Shown: in pieces, positions 15,954 to 26,295 of the stretch
Position numbering within the stretch: the stretch's first letter is position 1
How the letters are laid out: each line of letters starts with the position of its first letter
Origin: Ectopseudomonas oleovorans
GTDB lineage: Bacteria > Pseudomonadota > Gammaproteobacteria > Pseudomonadales > Pseudomonadaceae
Direction: 5' to 3'
NCBI RefSeq assembly: GCF_003052605.1
Contig: NZ_QASO01000037.1
Location: 54,776 to 118,775, forward strand
Length of the DNA: 64,000 nt
The notes under the pieces: generated by a model
Seen by the model: the letters and a program-made list of their open reading frames with translations, nothing else
What the model was told of the DNA's origin: nothing
The model's database searches: none
Translations under genes and position numbers: made by a program

Positions 15954-17158
15954 ATGCAACCGCAGGCGAACGCATCCTCACCGTCAACGCGGGCTCCTCG
16001 AGCGTACGCATCGGCCTGTTCTACGGTCAGCCGGGGCAGGCGGCACCGACACTGCTGGCGCGCGGCAAGCTGGACGGCATCGGCGTCCGTCCTCGGCTCA
16101 CTGCGACGCTGGCCGATGGTACATGCCTGCTCGATCAGGATTTCCCGGTCGAACAGGTCGCCGACATGCCGGCTGCCTTCCACCTGGTGGAGCTGGCATT
16201 GAGCTTTGGTCTGCGCGGCGAGCGCCCGGCAGTGATCGGGCATCGGGTGGTACATGGTGGTGCGCGCTTCAGCGATCCGATACGAGTCGATCGCGAAGTG
16301 CTGGAACAGTTGCGCGGCTTCGAATCCCTGGCTCCACTGCACCAGCCCTACAACCTGGCGCCGATCCAGGCGCTTCTCGACGACAGCCCCGAACTGGTTC
16401 AGGTCGCCTGCTTCGACACAGCCTTCCATGCCGGACGCAGCGAAATCAGCCAGATGTTCGCCCTACCCTACCCACTGTACGAGCAGGGCATACGCCGCTA
16501 TGGCTTCCACGGTCTGTCCTTCGAATACGTCAGCCTGCATCTTGCCGGGGTGGCGCCGGAGATCGCCGCTGGCAAAGTGGTGATAGCCCACCTGGGCAAC
16601 GGCTCCAGCCTATGCGCCATGGAGGCAGGGCATAGCGTTGAGGTGACCACCAGTTTCAGCGCCCTGGACGGCCTGCCGATGGGGAGCCGCTGCGGCGCCC
16701 TGGACCCCGGTGTACTGCTTCACCTGCTGGCCCAGGGCGATGACGAGGACAGCCTGCAGGAGCTGCTGTATCACCGCTCGGGGCTGCTCGGCATCTCGGA
16801 CGTCAGCAGCGACATGCTTATCCTGCGCGCCAGCCGGGAACCGCGGGCACGGCTGGCCATCGACCACTATGCCTACCGCATTGCTCAGGAAGTGGGTCGC
16901 ATGGCCGCCAGCATCGGCGGGCTGGATGCCCTTGTGTTCACCGCCGGCATCGGCGAGAAGGATGCGGAACTGCGCGCCCAGATAGTGAAGCGTCTGGCTC
17001 CTCTGCTCGACCTCCGGCTGGACGACGAGGCCAACCGGCGTCATGCCGAGCGCATCTCCACCACCGACAGCGCCCGCCAGTTGCTGGTCATCCCCACCGA
17101 CGAAGAAAGCATGCTGGCCCGGCATGCCTGGCGGCTGTATCAGGAGGGTTCGGCATGA
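15950..17158 (+). CDS. ackA: Acetate/short-chain acid kinase
   Basis: Encodes 402 residues from ATG 15950, which overlaps the previous stop; the frame continues upstream only as a shadow. ASKHA acetokinase motifs: ILTVNAGSSSVRIGLF (phosphate 1), VIGHRVVHGG, ACFDTAFHAG (catalytic Asp), RYGFHGLSFEYV, VIAHLGNGSSLCAM, TAGIGEKDAELR. It makes ATP from acyl phosphate, in the reverse direction activating the acid. With the preceding transacylase it forms a complete acyl-CoA to acid route. Confidence 0.93.
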   Translation: MNATAGERILTVNAGSSSVRIGLFYGQPGQAAPTLLARGKLDGIGVRPRLTATLADGTCLLDQDFPVEQVADMPAAFHLVELALSFGLRGERPAVIGHRVVHGGARFSDPIRVDREVLEQLRGFESLAPLHQPYNLAPIQALLDDSPELVQVACFDTAFHAGRSEISQMFALPYPLYEQGIRRYGFHGLSFEYVSLHLAGVAPEIAAGKVVIAHLGNGSSLCAMEAGHSVEVTTSFSALDGLPMGSRCGALDPGVLLHLLAQGDDEDSLQELLYHRSGLLGISDVSSDMLILRASREPRARLAIDHYAYRIAQEVGRMAASIGGLDALVFTAGIGEKDAELRAQIVKRLAPLLDLRLDDEANRRHAERISTTDSARQLLVIPTDEESMLARHAWRLYQEGSA

Positions 17159-17934
17159 GCCTTCTGCAAAATCTGTCCCTGCAAGGCAAGCGCGGCCTGG
17201 TGGTCGGCATCGCCAACCAGCACTCGATCGCCTGGGGCTGCGCCAAGGCGCTGCACGAACTGGGCGCGGAGCTGGCCATCACCTGGTTGAACGACAAGGC
17301 CAGGGTACATGTCGAGCCCCTGGCCAGTCAGGTCCAGGCCTCGCTGACCCAGGCCCTCGACGTGACCCGCCCCGGTGAGCTGGAGAGTATTTTCGAGAAG
17401 ATCGCCCTGCGCTGGGGTCACTTGGATTTCGTCGTCCACTCCCTGGCAAGCGCCCCCAAGGAAGAAATCCGCGGGCGCCTGCTGGACAGCTCCAGCGACG
17501 GTTTCCTGCAGGCGATGGACATTTCCTGCCATTCCTTCATCCGCATGGCGCGCCTGGCCGAACCACTGATGGTCGACGGGGGCGCTCTGGTGACCATGAG
17601 CTACCTGGGCGCCCAGGAAGCCGTCGATGGCTATGCGCTGATGGGCCCGGTCAAAGCCGCGTTGGAATCCAGCGTGCGCTATCTCGCCAACGAACTGGGA
17701 CCATGTGGCATTCGCGTTCACGCCATTTCCCCGGGGCCGATGCCGACCCGCGCCGCTTCCGGTCTGCGCGACTTCGACGATCTGCTGGAGGCATCCGTGC
17801 AGCGGGCACCGCTGCGCCGTCTGGTCACCCCGGAGGAGGTTGGCAGCCTGTGCGCCTGGCTCGTGTGCGACGCCAGCCGCGGGCAGACCGGCGGCGTCCA
17901 TTTCGTCGATGGCGGCCTCAACATTCTCGGTTGA
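17155..17934 (+). CDS. fabI: Enoyl-[acyl carrier protein] reductase (FabI-type SDR)
   Basis: Encodes 259 residues. Hallmarks of FabI: GLVVGIANQHSIAWGCAKAL (NAD site), VHSLASAPKEEIRGRLLD, Y..(6)..K catalytic pair in DGYALMGPVKAALE, AISPGPMPTRAASGL. It reduces a trans-2-enoyl thioester with NAD(P)H. It is the fourth gene of the ATGA-coupled operon, so it may serve acyl-CoA metabolism (for example a crotonyl to butyryl step) rather than housekeeping fatty acid synthesis. Divergence from the usual FabI active-site loop cannot be judged without alignment. Confidence 0.87.
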   Translation: MSLLQNLSLQGKRGLVVGIANQHSIAWGCAKALHELGAELAITWLNDKARVHVEPLASQVQASLTQALDVTRPGELESIFEKIALRWGHLDFVVHSLASAPKEEIRGRLLDSSSDGFLQAMDISCHSFIRMARLAEPLMVDGGALVTMSYLGAQEAVDGYALMGPVKAALESSVRYLANELGPCGIRVHAISPGPMPTRAASGLRDFDDLLEASVQRAPLRRLVTPEEVGSLCAWLVCDASRGQTGGVHFVDGGLNILG

Positions 17935-17949
17935 TCACAAGGTTTTTAC

Positions 17950-19167
17950 ATGCAGGACAACAGTTTCCACATTCACGGACTGGTCAGTTTCACCCTGGCG
18001 ATCATGCTGTTGTTCGTCGGCAAGAACCTGGTACAGCGCTACGAGCCGCTGCGCCGCTACAGCATTCCGGAGCCGGTACTCGGCGGCTTCCTCTGCGCAG
18101 CCGTCACCGCCACGCTGTTCTTCGCGCTGGACATCGAAGTGACCTTCGATCTGGAGGTGCGCGATATGCTGCTGCTCTATTTCTTCGCCGGCATCGGCCT
18201 GAAATCGGATATCCGCAACCTGGTCAAGGGCGGCCGTCCATTGCTCACCCTGTTGCTGCTAGCCAGCCTGTTCATCGTGCTGCAGAACCTGCTGGGCATG
18301 GGCGTAGCCAGCGGCTTCGGCCTGCCCGCGACGGCGGGTCTGATGCTGGGCTCGGTCTCGCTGACCGGCGGGGTCGGCACTACCCTGGCCTGGGCACCGC
18401 TATTCACCGAACGCCTGGGCATCGGCAATGCCATGGAGCTGGGTATCGCCAGTAACACCGTGGGCCTGATCGCCGCCTGCTGCATCGGCGGGCCGATCGC
18501 CAATTATCTGATACGCCGCCACGGCCTGACGCCTTCGCAGGACCCCGCGCTGGAAATCGGTGCTCCGACGAGTCCTGAGAGAGAACCGCCACTGCACTAC
18601 TACGACGTCCTGTGGGCCTGGATGTGGCTGAACTTGACGCTGATGCTGGGCCATGGCCTCAATCTCCTGCTGCTCAACAGCGGCATCACCTTTCCCGCCT
18701 TCGTCAGCAGCCTGATGGCCGGGATCATCATCCGCAACCTGATGCTCGGCGCCATCGGCAACCAGCGGATCAAGCAGTGGAGCGGCGCCGGCCAGGGGCT
18801 GGCGCTGATCTCCGATATCTGCCTGGGGATGTTTCTGGTCATGGCGTTGATGGGGCTGCAGCTATGGCAACTGGGCGGTGTGCTGGTCTTCGTCCTCACC
18901 GTTCTGGCGCTGCAGGTACTGCTGACGATCCTCTATACCGCACTGCTGGTGTTCCGCTGCATGGGCCGCAACTACGAAGCCAGCGTGATCGCCTCCGGCT
19001 TCGGCGGAATCGCCCTGGGCTCCACCGCCACGGCCATCGTCAACATAACCGCGGTCACCCAGCGGTACGGCGCAGCGCACCAGGCGTTCATCATCGTCCC
19101 CCTGGTCTGCGGCTTCTTCATCGATATCGTCAACGCGCTGATCATTGGCTTCATGAGCGGAATCTGA
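17950..19167 (+). CDS. gltS: Sodium/glutamate symporter GltS
   Basis: Encodes 405 residues with about 11-12 hydrophobic segments and the two GltS pore motifs, SVSLTGGVGTTLAWAP and ASGFGGIALGSTATAIVN. It imports glutamate with sodium ions. It starts 15 bp after fabI and is probably cotranscribed with the acyl-kinase operon. The last ~300 bp are overlapped on the opposite strand by the extended phbR reading frame. Confidence 0.9.
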   Translation: MQDNSFHIHGLVSFTLAIMLLFVGKNLVQRYEPLRRYSIPEPVLGGFLCAAVTATLFFALDIEVTFDLEVRDMLLLYFFAGIGLKSDIRNLVKGGRPLLTLLLLASLFIVLQNLLGMGVASGFGLPATAGLMLGSVSLTGGVGTTLAWAPLFTERLGIGNAMELGIASNTVGLIAACCIGGPIANYLIRRHGLTPSQDPALEIGAPTSPEREPPLHYYDVLWAWMWLNLTLMLGHGLNLLLLNSGITFPAFVSSLMAGIIIRNLMLGAIGNQRIKQWSGAGQGLALISDICLGMFLVMALMGLQLWQLGGVLVFVLTVLALQVLLTILYTALLVFRCMGRNYEASVIASGFGGIALGSTATAIVNITAVTQRYGAAHQAFIIVPLVCGFFIDIVNALIIGFMSGI

Positions 19168-20217
19168 CCCCTGTATTCCTTCCCTGGGGAACGCTGCAGA
19201 GAGGTTCTCATCAACGGCCAGCTGCGTCCGGTAGCGACCAGGCGGCATGCCGAACCAGCGCAGGCTGGCCTTATGGAAGCTGCTGGGCTCCTTGAAGCCC
19301 AGCAACTCGGTGACCCTGGCCAGGCTGTAGGGACAGTTGCGCAGGTAATACTCGGCCAGTTGCCGGCGCACGTTGTCCAGTACCTCGGAGAACTGCACGC
19401 CCTCGCGCGCCAGGCCGCGCTGCAGGGTACGCTTGCCGATGCGCAAGCCCCTGGCCACGGATTCTATGTCGCAGACACCCACGCTCAGGCGCTCGATAAG
19501 CAGGCCATGCACACGGTCGCGGTAGGTGATACCGCGCAACTGGTCCAGCCGGTATTCGGCGAAACGACTGTGCAACAACGCCAGGGCTTCGTTGGCCGTG
19601 CTCAAGGGCATCAGCAGCGCCTGCTGGTCGAACAGAATGCTGGTGCGGCAGGAACCGAAACACAGGCGACAGTCGAACAGTCGCTGGTGCTCGGTGATGT
19701 CCGGGGGCCGCGGATAAGTGAACTCGATCTCTCTCAACCGCGGCAGGCTACCGCCGGTCAGCCAGCGGCAGAAACCCAGCATGCCGGCCATTGTCGCATC
19801 CTCGAACGCCCTTGGCCTGGCTCCCCCCACGTCGACATGCTCGACACCCCAGAAGCGCTGGCCACCCTCCTCCTGCAACAGCTCCACCGAGAAGCCGTCA
19901 CCCAGCAGCGGAGCGAAGCGTACCAGGGACTCGAACGCCTGCTTCAGGTTGGGGCTGGACATCATCGTATAACCCACCAGTTGGAAAGCCCCTGGCAGAA
20001 AATACTGGTCGGCGCGCAGGCCTATGCCAGGATCGCCGGACACCTGCGTCGCCAGCTCCATCAACCGATAGACGTTCGCCCGGGGCACGAAGCCCTCCGG
20101 GTTTACCAGCTGTACCTCATCGAGCCCTACATCCCGGCACAAACGCTCGGCATCCAGTCCCACGCCCTTGAGCATGTTCATCATCTGACTGACGAAACCG
20201 ACACTGATCCTGTACAT
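18862..20217 (-). CDS. phbR: AraC/XylS-family activator PhbR, with abnormal C-terminal extension
   Basis: An Arabinose_bd-like N-terminal domain (residues ~20-210; GLRADQYFLPGAFQLVGYTM) is followed by an AraC HTH domain (~235-335; SVARGLRIGKRTLQRGLARE and the second helix pair ARVTELLGFKEPSSFHKASLRW). It is divergent from phbBAC as in Azotobacter vinelandii and Pseudomonas sp. 61-3, where PhbR activates that operon. Normal relatives end soon after RYRTQL. Here the frame runs on for ~110 low-complexity, acidic residues to 18862, antisense to the end of gltS, suggesting a lost stop codon. The core should still function. Confidence 0.85.
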   Translation of the reverse strand: MYRISVGFVSQMMNMLKGVGLDAERLCRDVGLDEVQLVNPEGFVPRANVYRLMELATQVSGDPGIGLRADQYFLPGAFQLVGYTMMSSPNLKQAFESLVRFAPLLGDGFSVELLQEEGGQRFWGVEHVDVGGARPRAFEDATMAGMLGFCRWLTGGSLPRLREIEFTYPRPPDITEHQRLFDCRLCFGSCRTSILFDQQALLMPLSTANEALALLHSRFAEYRLDQLRGITYRDRVHGLLIERLSVGVCDIESVARGLRIGKRTLQRGLAREGVQFSEVLDNVRRQLAEYYLRNCPYSLARVTELLGFKEPSSFHKASLRWFGMPPGRYRTQLAVDENLSAAFPREGIQGSDSAHEANDQRVDDIDEEAADQGDDDERLVRCAVPLGDRGYVDDGRGGGAQGDSAEAGGDHAGFVVAAHAAEHQQCGIEDRQQYLQRQNGEDEDQHTAQLP

Positions 20218-20415
20218 CGTCCCTCCCCACAGCGAATTTGTGACAGAAGTCGAACGCTACACGCCCCGTCGCCCTTTGCCTATGAACATCCTGAAACCGT
20301 CTAAAAAAGGCACCCAGGGACAATTTGCAAGGTAATCCAGGACGTTTACCGGGGTGGGTGAGCAAATCAGAATCCTTCTCAGCGACTCAATCCATACTGT
20401 TTGTGAGGGAATTCC
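20218..20415. promoter_or_regulatory. phbR-phbB divergent promoter region
   Basis: 198 bp between the divergent starts. It should carry both promoters and the PhbR-binding sites. A ribosome site GAGGGAA precedes phbB. I could not identify a repeated operator with confidence. Confidence 0.6.
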
Positions 20416-21162
20416 ATGATCGGCTCACCCCGTATCGCACTGGTCACCGGAGGGATGGGTGGCATCGGCACTGCGATCAGTCAACGCCTGCACCGTGACG
20501 GCTTCACCGTGATAGTGGGCTGCAATCCAGCGTCCAGCCGCAAGAACGACTGGATCGGCAAGCAACTGGAGGCCGGCTACCACTTCCACTGCGTTGATTG
20601 CGACATCGGCGACTGGGACAGCACACACAAGAGTTTCGAGCTGGTACAGGAGAATGTCGGCCCGGTCGACGTGCTGGTGAACAACGCCGGCATCACCCGT
20701 GACGCCACCTTCCGCAAGCTGACCCTGGAAAGCTGGCGCGCGGTGATCGACACCAACCTCAATGGCCTGTTCAACACCACCAAGCAGGTCATCGAGGGCA
20801 TGCTGGAGCGTCGCTGGGGACGGATCATCAACATCTCCTCGATCAACGGCCAGCGCGGCCAGTTCGGCCAGACCAACTATTCGGCGGCCAAGGCCGGCAT
20901 CCACGGTTTCAGCATGGCCCTGGCCCGGGAGGTGAGCGGCAAGGGCGTGACCGTCAACACCGTCTCCCCCGGCTACATCGAGACCGACATGACCGCCGCC
21001 ATCCGTCCCGACATCCTCGACGGCATGATCGCCGGCATCCCCGTCGGCCGCCTTGGCCATCCCGAGGAAATCGCCTCCATCGTGGCCTGGCTGGCCTCCG
21101 AGGAATCCGCCTACGCCACCGGTGCCGATTTCTCGGTGAACGGCGGCATGAACATGCAATGA
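20416..21162 (+). CDS. phbB: Acetoacetyl-CoA reductase
   Basis: Encodes 248 residues, classical short-chain dehydrogenase: [11 protein letters not shown] cofactor loop, [14 protein letters not shown], catalytic Ser in [14 protein letters not shown] and Tyr-Lys in TNYSAAKAG, substrate loop GYIETDM. It reduces acetoacetyl-CoA to (R)-3-hydroxybutyryl-CoA, the PHB monomer, with NADPH. First gene of phbBAC. Confidence 0.96.
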   Translation: MIGSPRIALVTGGMGGIGTAISQRLHRDGFTVIVGCNPASSRKNDWIGKQLEAGYHFHCVDCDIGDWDSTHKSFELVQENVGPVDVLVNNAGITRDATFRKLTLESWRAVIDTNLNGLFNTTKQVIEGMLERRWGRIINISSINGQRGQFGQTNYSAAKAGIHGFSMALAREVSGKGVTVNTVSPGYIETDMTAAIRPDILDGMIAGIPVGRLGHPEEIASIVAWLASEESAYATGADFSVNGGMNMQ

Positions 21163-21179
21163 CAGGCAGGGAGCAAGGG

Positions 21180-22364
21180 ATGGACGCGAACAAGGTCGTC
21201 ATCGTCGCCGCTACACGCACTGCCATCGGTGGTTTCCAGGGGTCGCTGGCGAACATCCCCGCCCCACGGCTGGGCGCCGCCGTCATCGGAGGCCTGCTCG
21301 AACGGAGCGGCCTGGATGGCGCAGTCGTGGACGAGGTGATCCTCGGACAGGTGCTTGCCGCGGGCGTCGGGCAGAACCCGGCGCGCCAGGCCGCGATCGG
21401 CGCGGGCCTGCCGGTCACGGTACCGGCGCTGACCCTGGACAAGGTCTGCGGCTCCGGCCTCAAGGCCGTGCATCTGGCCAGCCAGGCGATCCGCTGCGGC
21501 GACGCAGAGGTGGTCATCGCCGGCGGCCAGGAAAACATGAGCCTCTCCCCCTACCTGCTGCCCGGCGCGCGCAGCGGCCTGCGCATGGGACATGCGCAGG
21601 TGCTCGACAGCATGATCCACGATGGCCTGTGGGACGCCTTCAACGACTGCCACATGGGCATCACCGCCGAGAACCTCGCGGAGAAGTACGGCCTGAGCCG
21701 CGAGGCGCAGGATGCCTATGCCGCTGAATCGCAACGCAAGGCGGTTGCCGCCGTGGAGGCTGGACGCTTCAAGGATGAGATAACCCCGGTCGCGATTCCC
21801 CAGCGCAAGGGTGAGGCGATCATCTTCGACAGCGACGAGCAACCACGCCCCGACACCACCAACGAGTCCCTGGCCAGGCTCCGGCCGGTATTCAAGAAGG
21901 ACGGAACGGTGACCGCGGCCAACGCCGCCACGCTCAACGACGGCGCCGCCGCCGTGCTGCTGATGAGCGAGCGCAAGGCCCGGTCTCTCGGCCTGCCGGT
22001 ACTGGCGCGCATCGCTGGCTACGCCAGCGCCGGGGTGGACCCGGCCATCATGGGTATCGGCCCGGTGCCCGCTACCCGGCGTTGCCTGGACAAGGCCGGC
22101 TGGACGCTGGCCGATCTCGACCTGATCGAAGCCAACGAGGCATTCGCCGTGCAGGCCTTGGCCGTCGCCACTGAACTGGGCTGGGACCTGACGAAAGTCA
22201 ACGTCAACGGTGGCGCCATCGCCGTCGGTCATCCGATCGGCGCCTCCGGCTGCCGGGTACTGGTGACGCTGCTGCACGAAATGATCCGCCGCGACGCGAA
22301 GAAAGGGTTGGCCACCCTGTGCATTGGCGGAGGCCTGGGCGTGGCGCTGGCCATCGAGCGCTGA
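21180..22364 (+). CDS. phbA: Acetyl-CoA C-acetyltransferase (beta-ketothiolase)
   Basis: Encodes 394 residues from ATG 21180, preceded by GGGAGCAAGG. Thiolase residues are all present: Cys90 in [10 protein letters not shown], His351 in [10 protein letters not shown], Cys381 in CIGGGLGVA. It condenses two acetyl-CoA to acetoacetyl-CoA for phbB. It lies 17 bp after phbB. Confidence 0.96.
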   Translation: MDANKVVIVAATRTAIGGFQGSLANIPAPRLGAAVIGGLLERSGLDGAVVDEVILGQVLAAGVGQNPARQAAIGAGLPVTVPALTLDKVCGSGLKAVHLASQAIRCGDAEVVIAGGQENMSLSPYLLPGARSGLRMGHAQVLDSMIHDGLWDAFNDCHMGITAENLAEKYGLSREAQDAYAAESQRKAVAAVEAGRFKDEITPVAIPQRKGEAIIFDSDEQPRPDTTNESLARLRPVFKKDGTVTAANAATLNDGAAAVLLMSERKARSLGLPVLARIAGYASAGVDPAIMGIGPVPATRRCLDKAGWTLADLDLIEANEAFAVQALAVATELGWDLTKVNVNGGAIAVGHPIGASGCRVLVTLLHEMIRRDAKKGLATLCIGGGLGVALAIER

Positions 22365-22469
22365 ACCGGGAAACGGCACAACGCCCGCGAGCGCACTCCC
22401 CGGCCCGAACGCATGGCGCAAGGACAGGGCTTCATTCTTTTCACTCGATCACAGGACACCCGGCAGTCC

Positions 22470-24179
22470 ATGGACAGCAATACGCATACCTTCAATAGCT
22501 ACTGGTCGGGCCAGACGCCATTCGCCGCCAGCCTGGTCCTGCAGCAACTGCGCCTGTGGATGGCGCAGAGCCCCTGGTTCGCCGACTACGACCAGAGCAG
22601 CTGGTTCGAGGTGCCGCCCGAGCAGATCGAACGCCTTCAGCTCGACTATCAACAGGAATGGTTCGCTCTGGGCAAGCAACTACTGGCCCAGCAGCCGTTC
22701 GATTTCAGCGACCGGCGTTTCGCCAGCACCAACTGGCACGAACCGCTATTCGGCTCGATGGCCGCCTTCTACCTGCTCAACTCCAGCTATATGCTCAAGC
22801 TGGCGGCCCTGTTGCCCATCGACCTGGAAAAGCCACGCAAACGGCTGAACTACTTGGTCGAACAAGCCATCGCCGCCTGTGCGCCGAGTAACTTCCTGCC
22901 GAGCAACCCCGACGCCCTGCAGCAACTGGCGGAAACCGGCGGCGCCAGCCTGTTCACCGGCGCCCTCCATCTGCTCGACGATCTGCGGGAAGGCAAGTTG
23001 CGCCAGTGCGACGCCGGCGACTTCGAGGTGGGTGTCGATCTGGCCGTCACGCCTGGCGAGGTGGTATTCGAGAACGACATCTTCCAGTTGATCCAGTACC
23101 GCCCACTGAGCGAGACCCAGTTCCGGACGCCCCTTTTCATCGTCCCGCCGGCGATCAACAAGTACTACATCCTCGACCTGCGCCCAGAGAACTCCGTGGT
23201 GCGCCACCTGCTGGAAGCAGGCCACCCGGTGTTCCTGATGTCCTGGCGCAACTTCGGCCAGGAACAATCCAGCCTGAGAATGGACGACCTGATCCAGGAT
23301 GGCGTTATCGCCGCGCTGCGGGTGGTCCGTGCGATCACCGGCGAACGACGGCTCAATTGCGTGGGCTTCTGCATCGGCGGGACCCTGCTGGTCAGCGCCC
23401 TGGCGGTACTCGCCGCCCGCGGCGACCGGGACGTCGCCAGCCTGAGCCTGCTGGCGACCTTTCTCGACTACCTGGATACCGGCCAGATCGACGTGTTCAT
23501 CGACGAGCAGATGGTCGCCTACCGCGAGCGCACCATCGGCGGCCGGGGAGGCCCCACCGGGCTGTTTCGTGGCGAGGACATGGGCAACACCTTTTCCCTG
23601 CTGCGCCCCAACGAGCTGTGGTGGAACTACCACGTCGACAAGTACCTCAAGGGCCAGAAGCCGTCCGCGCTGGACCTGCTGTTCTGGAACAACGACAGCA
23701 CCAACCTGCCCGGCCCCATGTACTGCTGGTACCTGCGCCACACCTACCTGCAGAACGACCTGAAATCCGGCGAGCTGGAGCTTTGCGGCGTCAAGCTGGA
23801 TCTACGAAGCGTCGCGGCACCCGCCTACATCCTCGGCACCCAGGACGACCACATCGTGCCCTGGCGCAGCGCCTACGCCAGCGCCGCCCTGCTGAGCGGC
23901 CCCTGCCGCTTCGTCCTCGGCGCCTCCGGTCACATCGCCGGAGTGATCAACCCGCCGGCCAGGGGCAAACGCCATTACTGGAGCCACGAGCAGACACCCC
24001 AGGAGGCGGATCAGTGGTTCGCCCAGGCAGAACAACACGCCGGCAGTTGGTGGAACGATTGGTTCGCCTGGCTGGCGGCTCGTGCTGGAGAGCGCCAGCC
24101 AGCGCCGGCGGCACCCGGCAGTGCCGAATACCCCCCTCTGGAACCGGCGCCGGGACGTTACGTTCGCGGCCAAGGGTAG
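22470..24179 (+). CDS. phbC: Class I polyhydroxyalkanoate synthase
   Basis: About 569 residues from ATG 22470; the frame also allows ATG 22413, and neither has a strong ribosome site. Lipase-like box GFCIGG with Cys301, Asp460 in TQDDHIVPW and His488 in [13 protein letters not shown] form the catalytic triad. The N-terminal domain (Pha[22 protein letters not shown]) is complete. Polymerises 3-hydroxybutyryl-CoA on granules. Third gene of phbBAC. Confidence 0.95.
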   Translation: MDSNTHTFNSYWSGQTPFAASLVLQQLRLWMAQSPWFADYDQSSWFEVPPEQIERLQLDYQQEWFALGKQLLAQQPFDFSDRRFASTNWHEPLFGSMAAFYLLNSSYMLKLAALLPIDLEKPRKRLNYLVEQAIAACAPSNFLPSNPDALQQLAETGGASLFTGALHLLDDLREGKLRQCDAGDFEVGVDLAVTPGEVVFENDIFQLIQYRPLSETQFRTPLFIVPPAINKYYILDLRPENSVVRHLLEAGHPVFLMSWRNFGQEQSSLRMDDLIQDGVIAALRVVRAITGERRLNCVGFCIGGTLLVSALAVLAARGDRDVASLSLLATFLDYLDTGQIDVFIDEQMVAYRERTIGGRGGPTGLFRGEDMGNTFSLLRPNELWWNYHVDKYLKGQKPSALDLLFWNNDSTNLPGPMYCWYLRHTYLQNDLKSGELELCGVKLDLRSVAAPAYILGTQDDHIVPWRSAYASAALLSGPCRFVLGASGHIAGVINPPARGKRHYWSHEQTPQEADQWFAQAEQHAGSWWNDWFAWLAARAGERQPAPAAPGSAEYPPLEPAPGRYVRGQG

Positions 24180-24250
24180 CGCCCTCGACACGCTTGTGAC
24201 CCGGCGCCAGCCGCCTGTATGCACTCAGACCAACCGGTGGAAACACTCGC

Positions 24251-25213
24251 ATGATCGGAATCAAAGGTATCGCCAGCTATATCCCCGCAGGGCGGATCGA
24301 CAACCTCGTCCAGGCTGCTCTCTTCGAGCGGGACGAAGCCTTCGTCATGGCCAAGATCGGCACGGGCACGCTTGCCCTGAAGGACGCAGCCGAGGAGACA
24401 TCGGACCTCTGCGTAGCCGCCGTGCGCAACCTGTTGGCGAAGAGTCCCGCCCTGCGGCTGGATGCCATCGAAGCGCTGGTGGTGGTCACGCAGAACGGGG
24501 ACGCTGAAGGGTTGCCCCATACCTCGGCCATCGCCCAGCACAAGCTCGGTCTTCCCAGGCATACCGCCTGCCTCGATGTATCCCTGGGATGCTCGGGTTT
24601 CGTCTATGGCCTCTACGTGCTCAAGGGTCTCATGGAGGCGGCGAACCTGAAGAACGGTGTACTGGTCACCGCCGACCCCTACTCGAAAATCGTCGATCGC
24701 AGCGACCGTCCCACTGCCCTGCTGTTCGGCGATGCGGCCACGGCGACCTGGATCGGCGAGGACCCGATCTGGAAGCTGGGTCCGGTTCGGTTCGGCACCG
24801 ATGGCGGCGGCGCCGAACACCTGGTGCGCAAGAAAGGCCTGTTTCGCATGAACGGCCGTGCGGTGCTCGATTTCGCCGGCACACGCGTCGTTCCGCAGAT
24901 CGAAGAAGTGCTGCAACTGGCAGGCCTGACGCTGGATACGGTGGACGCCATTCTCCTGCACCAGGGCAGCGCAACCATTATCGACCTGCTCGTCCGCAAC
25001 CTGGGCGAGAACGGCGGCAAGGCCATCAAGGATCTGTGCGGGGTGGGCAATACGGTTTCGTCCACCATCCCTCTTCTGCTGGAACGCTACGCCGACGCTC
25101 CGAACTGGAGAAACCTGGTCATCAGCGGCTTCGGCGTGGGCCTGTCCTGGGGATCCGCGGTGCTGGTGCGCAACACATGCCCTGCGGCATCGAATGAAGA
25201 GGGGAGAAAGTGA
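24251..25213 (+). CDS. 3-oxoacyl-ACP synthase III (FabH-like)
   Basis: Encodes 320 residues of the KAS III fold with an intact Cys114-His237-Asn267 triad (DVSLGCSGF, LLHQGSAT, GVGNTVSSTIP). It condenses an acyl-CoA with a malonyl thioester or transfers an acyl group. It follows phbC by 71 bp and precedes the exporter genes. Its stop overlaps a possible GTG start of the HlyD gene. It may make a compound handled by the exporter or supply acetoacetyl units; neither can be shown here. Confidence 0.87.
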   Translation: MIGIKGIASYIPAGRIDNLVQAALFERDEAFVMAKIGTGTLALKDAAEETSDLCVAAVRNLLAKSPALRLDAIEALVVVTQNGDAEGLPHTSAIAQHKLGLPRHTACLDVSLGCSGFVYGLYVLKGLMEAANLKNGVLVTADPYSKIVDRSDRPTALLFGDAATATWIGEDPIWKLGPVRFGTDGGGAEHLVRKKGLFRMNGRAVLDFAGTRVVPQIEEVLQLAGLTLDTVDAILLHQGSATIIDLLVRNLGENGGKAIKDLCGVGNTVSSTIPLLLERYADAPNWRNLVISGFGVGLSWGSAVLVRNTCPAASNEEGRK

Positions 25214-25218
25214 CGAGC

Positions 25219-26295
25219 ATGGACGTGAAAACGAAAAAGAAACTGGCCAGGATTTTCATCGCGGCCGTGATTCTGGCCGGCGCGGCCGTTGTGGCCTGGC
25301 TGGAGTTACGCCCGAACGGGCTGGGTGACGGTTTTGCCAGTGGCAATGGGCGCATCGAGGCGACCGAGGTGGACGTCGCCGCCAAGCTGGCCGGCCGTCT
25401 CGCCGAGGTGCTGGTGGACGAGGGAGACTTCGTCGAGGTCGGCCAGGTGCTGGCGCGCATGGACACTCAGGTGCTGGAAGCGCAAGTGAGCCAGGCCCGG
25501 GCACAGATGCGCCAGGCGGAAAACGCCATCCGCACCGCCAATGCCCAGGTCGCCCTGCGCATGAGCGAGAAAACCACCGCCGAGGCGGTGGTCAGCCAGC
25601 GCCAGGCCGAGCTGACCGCCGCGCGCAAGCGCCACGACCGCACGGCGGTACTGGTCAAGCGCAACGCCCTGCCGCAGCAACAGTTGGACGACGACCTCGC
25701 TGGCCTGCAGAGTGCCCAGGCCTCCCTGGCGGCCGCCCGCGCCCAGGTCCTCTCGGCCCAGGCCGGTATCGAGGCGGCCGAATCGCAGGTCATCGAGGCG
25801 CACTCGGCGCTGGAGGCGGCCCAGGCCAGCGTCGAGCGGCTGCAGGCGGACATCGACGACAGCCTGCTCAAGGCCCCGCGCACCGGCCGCGTGCAGTACC
25901 GCATCAGCCAGCCCGGCGAAGTGCTCGGCGCTGGCGGCAAGGTACTCAACCTGGTCGATCTGAACGACGTCTACATGACCCTGTTCCTGCCCACCGAACA
26001 GGCCGGCCGGGTGGCCCTGGGCACCGAGACGCGCCTGGTACTCGACGCCATCCCGGGCTACGTCATTCCCGCCCGGGTCTCCTACGTCGCCAGCGTCGCT
26101 CAATTCACGCCGAAGACCGTGGAAACCGCCAGCGAACGCGAGAAACTGATGTTCCGGATCAAGGCGCGCATCGATCCCGAGCTACTGCGTAGCCATCTGG
26201 AGCAGGTCAAGACCGGCGTGCCGGGCATGGCCTACCTGAAGCTGGATGCCACGGCCGAATGGCCTGAACACCTGCATAACCGGATTTCCCGATGA
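25219..26295 (+). CDS. HlyD/YhiI-type periplasmic adaptor of an ABC exporter
   Basis: About 358 residues (ATG 25219 chosen; GTG 25210 overlaps the preceding stop). One N-terminal membrane anchor ([19 protein letters not shown]), then a lipoyl half-motif, a long alpha-helical coiled coil ([34 protein letters not shown]), second lipoyl half ([18 protein letters not shown]) and beta-barrel domain. It links the inner membrane transporter to a TolC-type outer channel. The gene is translationally coupled to rbbA (ATGA). Confidence 0.9.
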   Translation: MDVKTKKKLARIFIAAVILAGAAVVAWLELRPNGLGDGFASGNGRIEATEVDVAAKLAGRLAEVLVDEGDFVEVGQVLARMDTQVLEAQVSQARAQMRQAENAIRTANAQVALRMSEKTTAEAVVSQRQAELTAARKRHDRTAVLVKRNALPQQQLDDDLAGLQSAQASLAAARAQVLSAQAGIEAAESQVIEAHSALEAAQASVERLQADIDDSLLKAPRTGRVQYRISQPGEVLGAGGKVLNLVDLNDVYMTLFLPTEQAGRVALGTETRLVLDAIPGYVIPARVSYVASVAQFTPKTVETASEREKLMFRIKARIDPELLRSHLEQVKTGVPGMAYLKLDATAEWPEHLHNRISR

